64,000 bases of DNA from Fibrobacterota bacterium (lineage in GTDB: Bacteria; Fibrobacterota; Chitinivibrionia; Chitinivibrionales; Chitinispirillaceae). The stretch is taken from positions 62,001 through 126,000 of the forward strand of contig JAEYNR010000031.1 in the NCBI GenBank assembly GCA_023412475.1, written 5' to 3'. Shown one piece after another: positions 34,181 through 42,382 of the stretch (position 1 is the first letter of the stretch; each line of letters opens with the position of its first letter). Position numbers and translations under genes: made by a program. The notes beneath the pieces are model-generated. The model saw only the letters and a list, made by a program, of their open reading frames with translations, searched no databases and was not told the DNA's origin.

Positions 34181-35065
34181 CCGGTTTTAAATTAACAGTT
34201 TTGGGAGTGAACTGCTAAAAGCAAAAATGAAGCCACTTTCCTGTAAAAAATGCTGCTTGGATGGATTCTATGTTCATTAAGAAATACGAAGCAAAGCGTT
34301 ATGGCGAGTGATGCTGCTCCCGGGGGGGGCTAAAAAACTGCATCAAGTTAAACGCATTGAAGGTGCGGGATAATTCCATAGTTAATAACGAACATAGTAT
34401 CACGAATATCGAAGTCTATGAGATCTTAACCTCCTAACCTCTGAACCCGGTTTAGCTTCGAACATTCTTTTAAACAATCATACTGTGAAAAACGTATGAT
34501 TAGTGCAATATCTGCCGGAGAAAACTTCTGGTATTGAGTTTGCCTCTCTCTGGATGAAGCTAAAAAGAGATCACTTTACAACTAATGTCAGTTGGGGACG
34601 GAAAACAAGCGATTGTTTCAATTCCTCAGGCCATGATTAATGCTCTAAAGAGGATTAGGATGTACCGATACGTTTTCAAAAAATCTGGCGACACTTTTGC
34701 CAGAAATCATTTTTTCACTATAGCAGTAACGATCCTTCCCTGCTGATTTTATTTTTAATTGGTATCCGACAGTGTACATCAAAAAACGGCTCGTGAAGCT
34801 ATCATTAAAAAACGAAGGTAAGGCTTGGGGGGGGGGGCAGTTGCTCTGGTATCGTGAGATGGAGCAATTAAGCAAAAAGAATTTTTTTCAACTTCTTTTA
34901 AACATATACTATTCATTTGCTCTGTTGCTTAAATATTTTTAAGAGCGGACAAAAGTGTTAAACTGCTCTGTAACATTCCCGTCAAATCAATTTGTCCAAT
35001 AATATGTTGTGGAGCAGAAGTGCGCGCAGCAGAATTTTTTAATCATGTAAGGAGAGTCTACCATT
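34181..35065. other. Gene-free, possibly decayed DNA with two poly-G runs
   Basis: About 885 bp. No frame gives a recognisable protein; scattered short open stretches may be remnants of an inactivated element. Homopolymer runs of G lie at about 34319-34326 and 34827-34837 (11 G). The last 150 bp probably hold the nfnAB promoter. Confidence 0.5.
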
Positions 35066-35902
35066 ATGGCAGACATTTTAAAAAAGGAACAGCTTTCTGC
35101 ACAGGTTTATCGTTATCGGATATCAGCACCCCGAATTGCCCGCAAAAGAAAAGCAGGTCAATTTGTGATTCTGAGACCGGTTCAGGACAGTGAGCGTATT
35201 CCCCTGACCATTGTCAATTCAGACCCGGATGCCGGGTGGATAGAGATAATTTTTCAGGTAGTTGGAAAAACCACTATGATACTTTCAGAAGCTGCTGTAG
35301 GGGATTCGATTTTAGATCTGGCAGGGCCTCTGGGTAATCCTACACATATTGAAAAATTCGGAAAAGTTCTCTGCATTGGGGGCGGGGTGGGTGTAGCTCC
35401 GCTTTATCCTATTATTAAAGCTCTTCACCAGTCTGGCAACCAGGTGGTTTCTATCATCGGTGCCCGTTCCAAAGATCTGATCATTCTTGAACAGGAGATA
35501 AAGAGAGTATCGGATTCTGCTTTTATCACCACCGATGATGGATCCTACGGGAAGAAGGGTTTTGTTTCTGATGTCTTTAACGAGTTCAGAGCTTCAGGTC
35601 AGAACTTTGATGCTGCATTTGTGATTGGTCCTGTCATGATGATGAAAGTGACCACTTCTCTTACAACTGCTGCAAAAATCAAAACGTATGCATCGCTTAA
35701 CCCAATCATGATTGATGGCACTGGCATGTGTGGAGGATGCAGGGTGACAGTGTTCAATCAGACAAAATTCGCCTGCGTCGATGGACCAGAATTTGATGCC
35801 TCAGGGATCGACTGGGATGAACTGATCATCAGGCTTAACAGTTATCGTATGTTTGAAACTAAAGCTCGTGAAAACCATAAATGTAGAATGGAAAGTGTTT
35901 GA
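35066..35902 (+). CDS. nfnA: NfnA-type FAD/NAD-binding, [2Fe-2S] subunit (NADH-dependent ferredoxin:NADP+ oxidoreductase)
   Basis: 278 residues of the ferredoxin-reductase type. It has FAD-binding RIPLTIVNSD, the NAD loop GGGVGVAPLYP, and a C-terminal cluster motif MCGGCRVTV...FACVDGPEFD binding one [2Fe-2S]. It is paired with the GltD-like subunit beginning 3 bp later, the arrangement of Nfn (SudB/SudA). In that complex this subunit exchanges electrons with NAD(H), while its partner handles ferredoxin and NADP(H). By sequence alone it could equally be called sulfide dehydrogenase SudB; bifurcation is the established role in anaerobes. AAGGAG lies somewhat far (about 11 bp) upstream of the start. 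Confidence 0.88.
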   Translation: MADILKKEQLSAQVYRYRISAPRIARKRKAGQFVILRPVQDSERIPLTIVNSDPDAGWIEIIFQVVGKTTMILSEAAVGDSILDLAGPLGNPTHIEKFGKVLCIGGGVGVAPLYPIIKALHQSGNQVVSIIGARSKDLIILEQEIKRVSDSAFITTDDGSYGKKGFVSDVFNEFRASGQNFDAAFVIGPVMMMKVTTSLTTAAKIKTYASLNPIMIDGTGMCGGCRVTVFNQTKFACVDGPEFDASGIDWDELIIRLNSYRMFETKARENHKCRMESV

Positions 35903-35905
35903 TGT

Positions 35906-37309
35906 ATGGCTGTGGAAATGGAAAAACAACTTCGTTTTCAGCGTACTGTGATGCGTGAACAGGACCCTGTTGAACGTGGCCGCAATTTTAAAGAAGTTCC
36001 ATACGGTTACTCTGAGCAGGAAGCTATTACTGAGGCCAAGCGGTGTCTGCAATGCAAAAAACCGCTTTGCGTGCAGGGATGTCCGGTAAATGTCAAAATT
36101 CCTGAATTTATCGCTCTTATTGCAGAAGGCAAATTTATAGAAGCAGCGAAGAAAATTAAAGAAACCAATGCATTACCAGCTATTTGCGGAAGGGTTTGCC
36201 CCCAGGAGGATCAGTGTGAGATCCGATGTATCCTTGGCAAAAGAGGCGACGCGGTTGCAATTGGCAATCTGGAAAGATTTGCTGCAGATTACGAGAGAGA
36301 ACTGGGCAATGTAGAGATTCCACAGGTAAAGCCTTTCAATGGGAAAAAAGTGGCTGTAATTGGTTCGGGTCCCTCAGGGCTTACATGTGCCGGTGAGCTG
36401 GTCAAAGAGGGGTTCGGGGTGACAATCTTTGAAGCACTTCATGAGGCTGGCGGGGTTCTGGTGTATGGAATTCCTGAGTTCAGGCTTCCTAAAGCAATTG
36501 TCAAAACTGAGATTGAATACCTCCAAAGACTTGGGGTCAATGTCGAGAAGAATTTTGTTGCAGGAAAAACTGCAACTATCGATGAGCTGTTAAACGAAGA
36601 GGGCTTTGATGCGGTTTTTGTGGGTTCAGGAGCCGGATTGCCTGCATTCATGAATGTAAAGGGCGAAAACCATATCGGTGTATATTCGGCAAATGAGTAT
36701 CTTACCCGCAGTAATCTGATGAGGGCTTACGAAAATCAGGCTCAGACTCCGGTGATGAAAGGGAAGAGGGCTGTAACAGTTGGTGGTGGAAATGTGGCTA
36801 TGGATGCTGCACGGACTGCTTTGCGATTAGGTGCAGAAAAGTCGATGATTGTTTACCGGCGCAGTGAAGCCGAAATGCCAGCGCGAAAAGCAGAAATCCA
36901 CCATGCAAAGCAGGAGGGGATAGAGTTCAATCTGCTTTGTAATCCTCTGGAAATCTACGCTGACAAGCAGGGGTTTGTAACCGGGATTCGTTGTGTGCGC
37001 ATGGAGCTTGCAGAACCGGATGCTTCAGGACGTCGTAGCCCGGTGGCAATTCCTGGAAGTGAATTTGACATTCCCTGTGATGTGGTGATTATTGCCATCG
37101 GCAACAGTCCCAATCCTCTGATCCCTTCAACGACTTCTGAAATCGAGGTCACAAAACATGGGACTATAGTTGCAGACAAGGAGAGCGGCCGAACCACCAA
37201 AAAAAAGGTCTATGCTGGTGGGGACATTGTTACCGGGGCTGCAACGGTCATCTTAGCCATGGGTGCAGGGAAGTCGGCTGCAAGAAGTATTATAGAAGAT
37301 TTAAGGTGA
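35906..37309 (+). CDS. nfnB: NfnB-type glutamate-synthase-small-subunit-like flavoprotein
   Basis: 467 residues. The N-terminal Cys motifs CLQCKKPLCVQGCPV and CGRVCPQEDQCE match the two [4Fe-4S] sites of GltD/NfnB. The FAD dinucleotide loop is VIGSGPSGLTCAGEL and the NADP loop VGGGNVAMDAARTALRLGA, with YRRSEAEMPAR for the NADP phosphate; the C-terminal FAD motif is AGGDIVTGA. With NfnA it couples ferredoxin and NADH oxidation to NADP+ reduction by electron bifurcation. No large glutamate synthase gene is adjacent, which supports Nfn over GltD. A terminator overlaps its stop codon. Confidence 0.9.
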   Translation: MAVEMEKQLRFQRTVMREQDPVERGRNFKEVPYGYSEQEAITEAKRCLQCKKPLCVQGCPVNVKIPEFIALIAEGKFIEAAKKIKETNALPAICGRVCPQEDQCEIRCILGKRGDAVAIGNLERFAADYERELGNVEIPQVKPFNGKKVAVIGSGPSGLTCAGELVKEGFGVTIFEALHEAGGVLVYGIPEFRLPKAIVKTEIEYLQRLGVNVEKNFVAGKTATIDELLNEEGFDAVFVGSGAGLPAFMNVKGENHIGVYSANEYLTRSNLMRAYENQAQTPVMKGKRAVTVGGGNVAMDAARTALRLGAEKSMIVYRRSEAEMPARKAEIHHAKQEGIEFNLLCNPLEIYADKQGFVTGIRCVRMELAEPDASGRRSPVAIPGSEFDIPCDVVIIAIGNSPNPLIPSTTSEIEVTKHGTIVADKESGRTTKKKVYAGGDIVTGAATVILAMGAGKSAARSIIEDLR

Positions 37310-37333
37310 GGAGAATATTATCCTCACCTTTTT
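37303..37333 (+). terminator. Terminator overlapping the nfnB stop codon
   Basis: AAGGTGAGGA (37303-37312) pairs perfectly with TCCTCACCTT (37321-37330), followed by TTT. The TGA stop lies inside the 5' arm. Confidence 0.85.
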
Positions 37334-37448
37334 ATCTAACAGGGTGAGGCTGGTAAAGCTATTAAGGATTTGCTATTGTGTGACTGAAAGAATCTCAGTT
37401 TCACCTTTTGGTAGAAAAGCACCAGTTTTTATGTTTCCCCCCAACCAC

Positions 37449-37542
37449 TGAATTACAGAGATGGTATCTCTGAATTACAAGATGGCATCTCGTCTCGGAA
37501 TTACAGAATGGCATCTCGGAATTACATAAAATGGTATCTTCG
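37449..37542. repeat. Four imperfect tandem units, about 22 bp each
   Basis: The units begin TGAATTACAGAGATGG, TGAATTACAAGATGG, GGAATTACAGAATGG and GGAATTACATAAAATGG, each followed by (C/T)ATCT. Several contain the small dyad GAGATGGTATCTC. It lies between convergent nfnB and the EIIA-ATPase gene. Confidence 0.75.
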
Positions 37543-37632
37543 TTTATGTTTGATAACTTCTAAGTTTCAGGCGATTGAATTTGTTTTACGGGGCCCCACT
37601 CTCTTTCTGGTGAGTTAACCCGACTCGCTTTC

Positions 37633-40600
37633 TCAGGCGGTCTTCAAATGCATCTTTTTCTTCCGTCTCTGAGACTCCCACTGTTTCTGAAAAGCATACT
37701 TCCTAAATTCTTCAATTAAAAAAATGACCGTCGCAAACAGAAAAAGAATAGCCCAGTCCAGTATTCCTAATCCAGTGGTATTAAAAATTCTCTGAAAGTA
37801 GGGGATGTAGATTAAGGCTGCAGTAAAAACAATCGAGAAACCTATTCCCCAAAAGATCAATTTATTACTGAAAAAACCCAATTGGAAAGTTGTCTTAGTT
37901 TCACTTCTTGTGGTTAGAAGGTTGGCAAACTGAAGAACAACGATCCCTACAAATACTATAGTTGTGGCTTCAAGATGAAGAGGGTTGGTGAACGAGAGTG
38001 CGTCCGTTTCAAGCTGCATCCCCGGTTTCCATCCACCCCGGAAAAGAACCCAGAAATAAGCAATCAGAATGAAAATGGAATTTAAAAAGCCCAGCCAGGC
38101 ATATCCCCGAAGTAGTACGTGTTTATCTATCAACCCTTTTGATTTAGGACGTGGTGGTAATTTCATTATACCTTTTTCCGGGTTCTCGATTCCAAGTGCC
38201 AGAGCAGGTAAAGTTTCTGTTCCAAGGTCGATTGCCAGAATCTGCAGAGGTGTTATGGGAACCGGAGTACGGAAAATCGCAAACACTGCAAGTGGAACAA
38301 CTTCAGGGACCAGGTGGGCAAAAATGTAGGTGATAAATTTACGGATGTTCTCAAAAACGGCTCGTCCTTCTTCGATACCGGCCACGATACTGGCGAAATT
38401 ATCATCTGAAAGGATCATGTCTGAAGCTTCTTTGGCGACATCGGTTCCTCGGATACCCATAGCAATTCCGATATCCGCTCTTTTAAGTGCCGGAGCATCG
38501 TTGACACCATCACCGGTAACTGCAACGGTATTGCCCATATTTTTAAAAGCTTTTACGATACGGAATTTGTGCTCAGGATTAACTCTGGCAAACACTACTT
38601 CATTTTTGAGTTCTTCGATCAACTTGTCATCAGACATGGCTGCCAGGGTGGTTCCAGTAATCACCTTGGCATTTTCTGAAGTGACAATTCCCACCTGACG
38701 GGCAATAGACAGAGCGGTTACTTCGTAATCGCCGGTTATCATGACAACCCGAATCCCGGCATCTCTGCAAAGTGAAATTGCCCCTTCAACCTCCGGTCTT
38801 GGCGGATCGTACATGGCGGTGATTCCAATGAGAGTCAGATCCCGTTCTACATCTTCATTTGTAATATTTTTCAGATCTGTCCCATCTTCGATATCTCTAT
38901 AGGCTAGGGCCAGGACCCGCAAACCATCCCGTGCCATGGAATCTATAACCCTTGCGATCTCTTTTCTGTGATTTTCATTTATGGGAATTGGTTGTTGATT
39001 GATCATTATTCTGGTAGACAAGGAGAGCATCTCTTTAGGAGAGCCTTTTACAAATGCCCTATTGATACCTTCCGGAAGTGCATGAATTGAGCTCATCCGT
39101 TTTCGTATAGATTCAAATGGAAATCGCTTCAGCAGAGGATAAGCCTCTCTTTGGACAGAAACAGAATGGTTCGCTTTACCGGCTAATACCAGCAGTGCAC
39201 CTTCTGTTGGATCACCTGAAATTGACCAGAAGCGTTTGTCTTCCGAAGGGGGAAAAAGGTTGGCTGTACTGCATAAAATAGACACGTTTGCTAAAAGAGA
39301 GAAATCGGTTCTGTTGTGAAAGTCTGCGGGTATTTTTGCTTTATTGCTACTCCAGAGAAACTCACCTGAGGGTTCATAGCTGGATCCGCTGACCTCCACC
39401 ACTTTATTGTCTATCCAGACTTTGCTTACACTTGTCTGATTAGTGGTCAAGGTTCCGGTTTTGTCTGTACAAATAACATTAGTTGACCCGAGAGTTTCAA
39501 CAGACGAGAGCTTCTTTATCAGCACATTTCTTTTAGACATTCGCTGTACAGCCACCGCTAATGCCAGTGTAACTGTAGGTAAGAGACCCTCTGGGATGTT
39601 ACCTAATACAATACCAAGGGCAAAAAGAACAGATGCAGCGACTGAGAGCTGTGCTACCCACACTCCAACAGCCAGAAACAGTATTCCAAGAGCAATGGCT
39701 ACGATCGCGATTATTTTTGTGAGTTTGTTTATCTCTTTTTGCAAAGGGCTGAGTTCTTCTTTGACAGATTGAGTCAGGGTGGCGATTTTTCCGATTTCTG
39801 TGGACATACCGGTTGCAATTATTACAGCAGAACCGTTGCCGGAAACTACGCTGGTACCGGCAAATACAAGGTTTGGCATCTCGGTCCACACAAACTCTTC
39901 AGAGTGATGAAACATATCGGATGTCTTGTAGCCCGGCCTGGATTCACCAGAGAAAACGCTGTTATCGACTCTTAGTTCATGGGTGGAAATCAAGCGTGCA
40001 TCTGCAGGAATATTGTCCCCTTCATCGAAAATGACTACATCACCCGGGACTACTTCAGAGCTGAATATTTTTTCCTCTTTACCATTTCTAATTACTCTGG
40101 CAAAACTTGGAATCAGGCCTCGTAAAGCTTCAATAGCTTTTTCTGCTTTGAATTCCTGCCAGAAACTAAACAGTGCATTGACTGCTATTACCAGAATAAT
40201 TGCCCATCCGATTGTGGGGAGATCGATAGCAAATGCCAAAGCGCTTCCTGCCCACAATAAAAGAGCAAGCAGGTTTGTGAAATTATGAACAAACTTACTA
40301 ACCAGAGAGGGTCCTTTTTTCTGCCTTAGAAGATTCGGGCCGTACTCTTTTATTCTGCTGGAGGCTTCTTCTTCAGTAATTCCATCTATTCCGGTTCCAA
40401 GTTCCTGGAGCACCTGTCCAACAGTCAAAGAGATGTAGCTTTCCTTTTCAGACCGTTGCAGAAGCATTATCTGGAAAAGCTCCTGGTTGTCATGTGCATC
40501 AATCAACCTTTTTACCAGGTTTGGATTTTTTATTATTTGACTGATTCTGGATAAGACCTTCAGATGGGTGGCCGTTTCGGAAAGAGGGGTTATAAAAAGG

Positions 40601-40890
40601 AAGATAAGGTGAACTGGTTTTTTGTCAACCGACTGAAAATCGATTCCCTTTTTGGATACACCGATAAAAAAATAAACATCTGTAATATCTTCGAGCCTGG
40701 CATGTGGAATTGCACAGCCATCACCTACACCAGTGCTGCTTTGATTTTCGCGTTCTACAATTTTATTCAGTGCAATGTTTTTATGCTTAATATGAAACTT
40801 GGAGACAATCTCTTTAAAAGCACCTTCTTTGGTTTCTGCCTTTATGTCCGTACTCAGAAGTGTCGGTTTCACAATAGATGAAAATTTCAT
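37633..40890 (-). CDS. P-type cation-transporting ATPase with N-terminal PTS EIIA (type 2) domain
   Basis: The start is placed at ATG 40890, which has GGAG 5 bp upstream; the frame stays open 36 codons further but without a site. The protein has 1085 residues. Residues 1-150 form a PTS EIIA-2 (fructose/Ntr) domain with His63 in GCAIPHARLED. Residues about 155-1065 form a P2-type ATPase. There is a cation-ATPase N-terminal domain and an actuator domain with SGES (314-317). NIPEGLLPTVTL (431-442) is the ion-site helix wording of Na+/K+-, H+/K+- and Ca2+-pump relatives. Phosphorylation Asp476 is in CTDKTGTLT, with KGSPKEM and TGDGVNDAP further on. Six C-terminal helices complete the pump. The ion cannot be fixed from sequence. 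The fusion suggests the pump is sensed or controlled by the PTS phosphorelay. No HPr or EI gene is in the window. Confidence 0.9.
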   Translation of the reverse strand: MKFSSIVKPTLLSTDIKAETKEGAFKEIVSKFHIKHKNIALNKIVERENQSSTGVGDGCAIPHARLEDITDVYFFIGVSKKGIDFQSVDKKPVHLIFLFITPLSETATHLKVLSRISQIIKNPNLVKRLIDAHDNQELFQIMLLQRSEKESYISLTVGQVLQELGTGIDGITEEEASSRIKEYGPNLLRQKKGPSLVSKFVHNFTNLLALLLWAGSALAFAIDLPTIGWAIILVIAVNALFSFWQEFKAEKAIEALRGLIPSFARVIRNGKEEKIFSSEVVPGDVVIFDEGDNIPADARLISTHELRVDNSVFSGESRPGYKTSDMFHHSEEFVWTEMPNLVFAGTSVVSGNGSAVIIATGMSTEIGKIATLTQSVKEELSPLQKEINKLTKIIAIVAIALGILFLAVGVWVAQLSVAASVLFALGIVLGNIPEGLLPTVTLALAVAVQRMSKRNVLIKKLSSVETLGSTNVICTDKTGTLTTNQTSVSKVWIDNKVVEVSGSSYEPSGEFLWSSNKAKIPADFHNRTDFSLLANVSILCSTANLFPPSEDKRFWSISGDPTEGALLVLAGKANHSVSVQREAYPLLKRFPFESIRKRMSSIHALPEGINRAFVKGSPKEMLSLSTRIMINQQPIPINENHRKEIARVIDSMARDGLRVLALAYRDIEDGTDLKNITNEDVERDLTLIGITAMYDPPRPEVEGAISLCRDAGIRVVMITGDYEVTALSIARQVGIVTSENAKVITGTTLAAMSDDKLIEELKNEVVFARVNPEHKFRIVKAFKNMGNTVAVTGDGVNDAPALKRADIGIAMGIRGTDVAKEASDMILSDDNFASIVAGIEEGRAVFENIRKFITYIFAHLVPEVVPLAVFAIFRTPVPITPLQILAIDLGTETLPALALGIENPEKGIMKLPPRPKSKGLIDKHVLLRGYAWLGFLNSIFILIAYFWVLFRGGWKPGMQLETDALSFTNPLHLEATTIVFVGIVVLQFANLLTTRSETKTTFQLGFFSNKLIFWGIGFSIVFTAALIYIPYFQRIFNTTGLGILDWAILFLFATVIFLIEEFRKYAFQKQWESQRRKKKMHLKTA

Positions 40891-41446
40891 GCTGGCTCCA
40901 ATAAATAGCTCTTTTTGGTGGTGAAAAAGAGTGGTCATATTCTGAGCGGGGCAATTATAGTGCCAATCCTTTGCGAAGACGCTGCGGATTGCGGGCATTT
41001 CTAAGACGACAACTGTTATGTATTGCGGGTTAATTTTTTTTTTCAGGCAATCATTCGGAATTTATTCGGAAATAAGATGCTAATGAATTATTTATCCATT
41101 TTTCATTAGATGTTTACCAATAGATTCAACCTTTTGATTTCCTGTTTTTTTTCTTCTTTGCGAGCTTCCCAGGTCCAGTGACAGAGAAATATTCAAAATT
41201 AACACGAATGCTCACGAATAAGAATTAGAGTGAGACATGAATGTACACGAATCAGCTTTTTCCTTCCTGGTGATGTTACATCATCTGTTTTTTTGTCAGC
41301 CACTTGAGATTTATTCAGATAAAAATGCAAATCTGACAGGAATCATGTGCGAATCCGGGGCTAAAGCTCTCTCAAAGATTGCCAGAGGGACTGGGCGTAT
41401 TTTATCTTGAATAAAAGATACTATTACATTAAAAGGGGAGCTTCCA
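40891..41446. other. Divergent gene-free region between the EIIA-ATPase and a small unknown gene
   Basis: About 555 bp. CACGAAT occurs three times between about 41203 and 41251. A small dyad GATGTTACATC lies at about 41272-41282. Nothing else was recognised; it must contain promoters in both directions. Confidence 0.45.
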
Positions 41447-41893
41447 GTGAGGACTTCAGTAGTCTCCAATAATAAGAATACTGCCCGGAAGACTGGCCTG
41501 AGTATAAGAAAAATCGGTGCTTTGGATGCTTATGTTGTTAATTATCCGGACCTTACATCCAAACTGAAACACCAGAATTTATTAAATTATTTCATAGAGT
41601 GCATTAATCTTGTGGGTTCGGACAAAGACAGAAACCAACTCTTGGAGCATCTTGCTACATGCATTAAAATTCTGGAATCAGAATATGAAAATATCTCTCA
41701 GCTCGGTGAAGGGACTTCTGCTAACCTTAAAGAGTTAATTTCTGATGCTCATCAATTATTGAATCTGCTGACAGCCTTTACAGATTCAGAGGCTGCTCAC
41801 CCGGTAGACATACTCGTTAGTGCCAAATCCTCCCATCTGCAATGGCTCGCAGTGTGTCTTCTGGAAGATTTAAAAATACCACTCTCTTTCTAA
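41447..41893 (+). CDS. Hypothetical helical protein upstream of rlmH-recG
   Basis: 148 residues starting at GTG 41447, 6 bp after AAAAGGGGAG, a strong site that decides the start. There is no signal peptide or membrane segment. The N-terminal 30 residues are basic; the rest is helical (LLNYFIECINLV, LLEHLATCIKILESEYENI), suggesting a small bundle. I do not recognise it. It is followed after 25 bp by rlmH and then recG, so it is probably co-transcribed with these RNA- and DNA-maintenance genes. Confidence 0.7.
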   Translation: MRTSVVSNNKNTARKTGLSIRKIGALDAYVVNYPDLTSKLKHQNLLNYFIECINLVGSDKDRNQLLEHLATCIKILESEYENISQLGEGTSANLKELISDAHQLLNLLTAFTDSEAAHPVDILVSAKSSHLQWLAVCLLEDLKIPLSF

Positions 41894-41918
41894 ACCTTTT
41901 TACTGCTTCTTGGTAGTT

Positions 41919-42368
41919 ATGCCAGTAATTTCTCTATTTATCAGAATCATAGCTGTTGGTAAAATCAAAGATATTTATCTGCAGCATAAAATAAAGGAAT
42001 TTATAGATCGGATAAATCATGACTTTCGACTGGAGATCATCGAAATTAAAGACAGTTCTCCTCAGAGCGAAGGGCTAAAAATACTGGAGACAGTTCGCAA
42101 AGATCCGGGCTATGTATTTGCCCTGAGTGAGGAAGGCAAAGAGTATGATTCTGTAAGTTTCGCCAAAAGGTTGGCAAACATAAATCGAAAAATGACTTTT
42201 GTTATAGGTGGTCCCGATGGGATAAGTGAAGAGGTTAAAAGGGCTTCAGGAGAGCTTCTTTCTCTTTCCAGAATGACCTTCACTCATGAAATCGCCAGAC
42301 TCCTTTTATTGGAACAGCTTTATAGATCAGCAACGATTCTCAATAATCGAAAGTATCACCGCAAATAA
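41919..42368 (+). CDS. rlmH: 23S rRNA pseudouridine-1915 N3-methyltransferase RlmH (SPOUT family)
   Basis: ATG 41919 gives 149 residues; a TTG nine bases upstream is less likely. The signatures are IIAVGKIKD near the start, FVIGGPDGISEEV with the knot glycines, LSLSRMTFTHEIARLLLLEQLYR, and YHRK at the C-terminus. It methylates the modified uridine in helix 69 of the large ribosomal subunit. recG begins 14 bp after its stop, on the same strand. Confidence 0.93.
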   Translation: MPVISLFIRIIAVGKIKDIYLQHKIKEFIDRINHDFRLEIIEIKDSSPQSEGLKILETVRKDPGYVFALSEEGKEYDSVSFAKRLANINRKMTFVIGGPDGISEEVKRASGELLSLSRMTFTHEIARLLLLEQLYRSATILNNRKYHRK

Positions 42369-42382
42369 ATAACAATGCTATT

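Noticed and set aside
34645..34875. 76-codon minus-strand ORF
   Set aside because: It crosses the 11-G run, has no ribosome site and no protein-like pattern.
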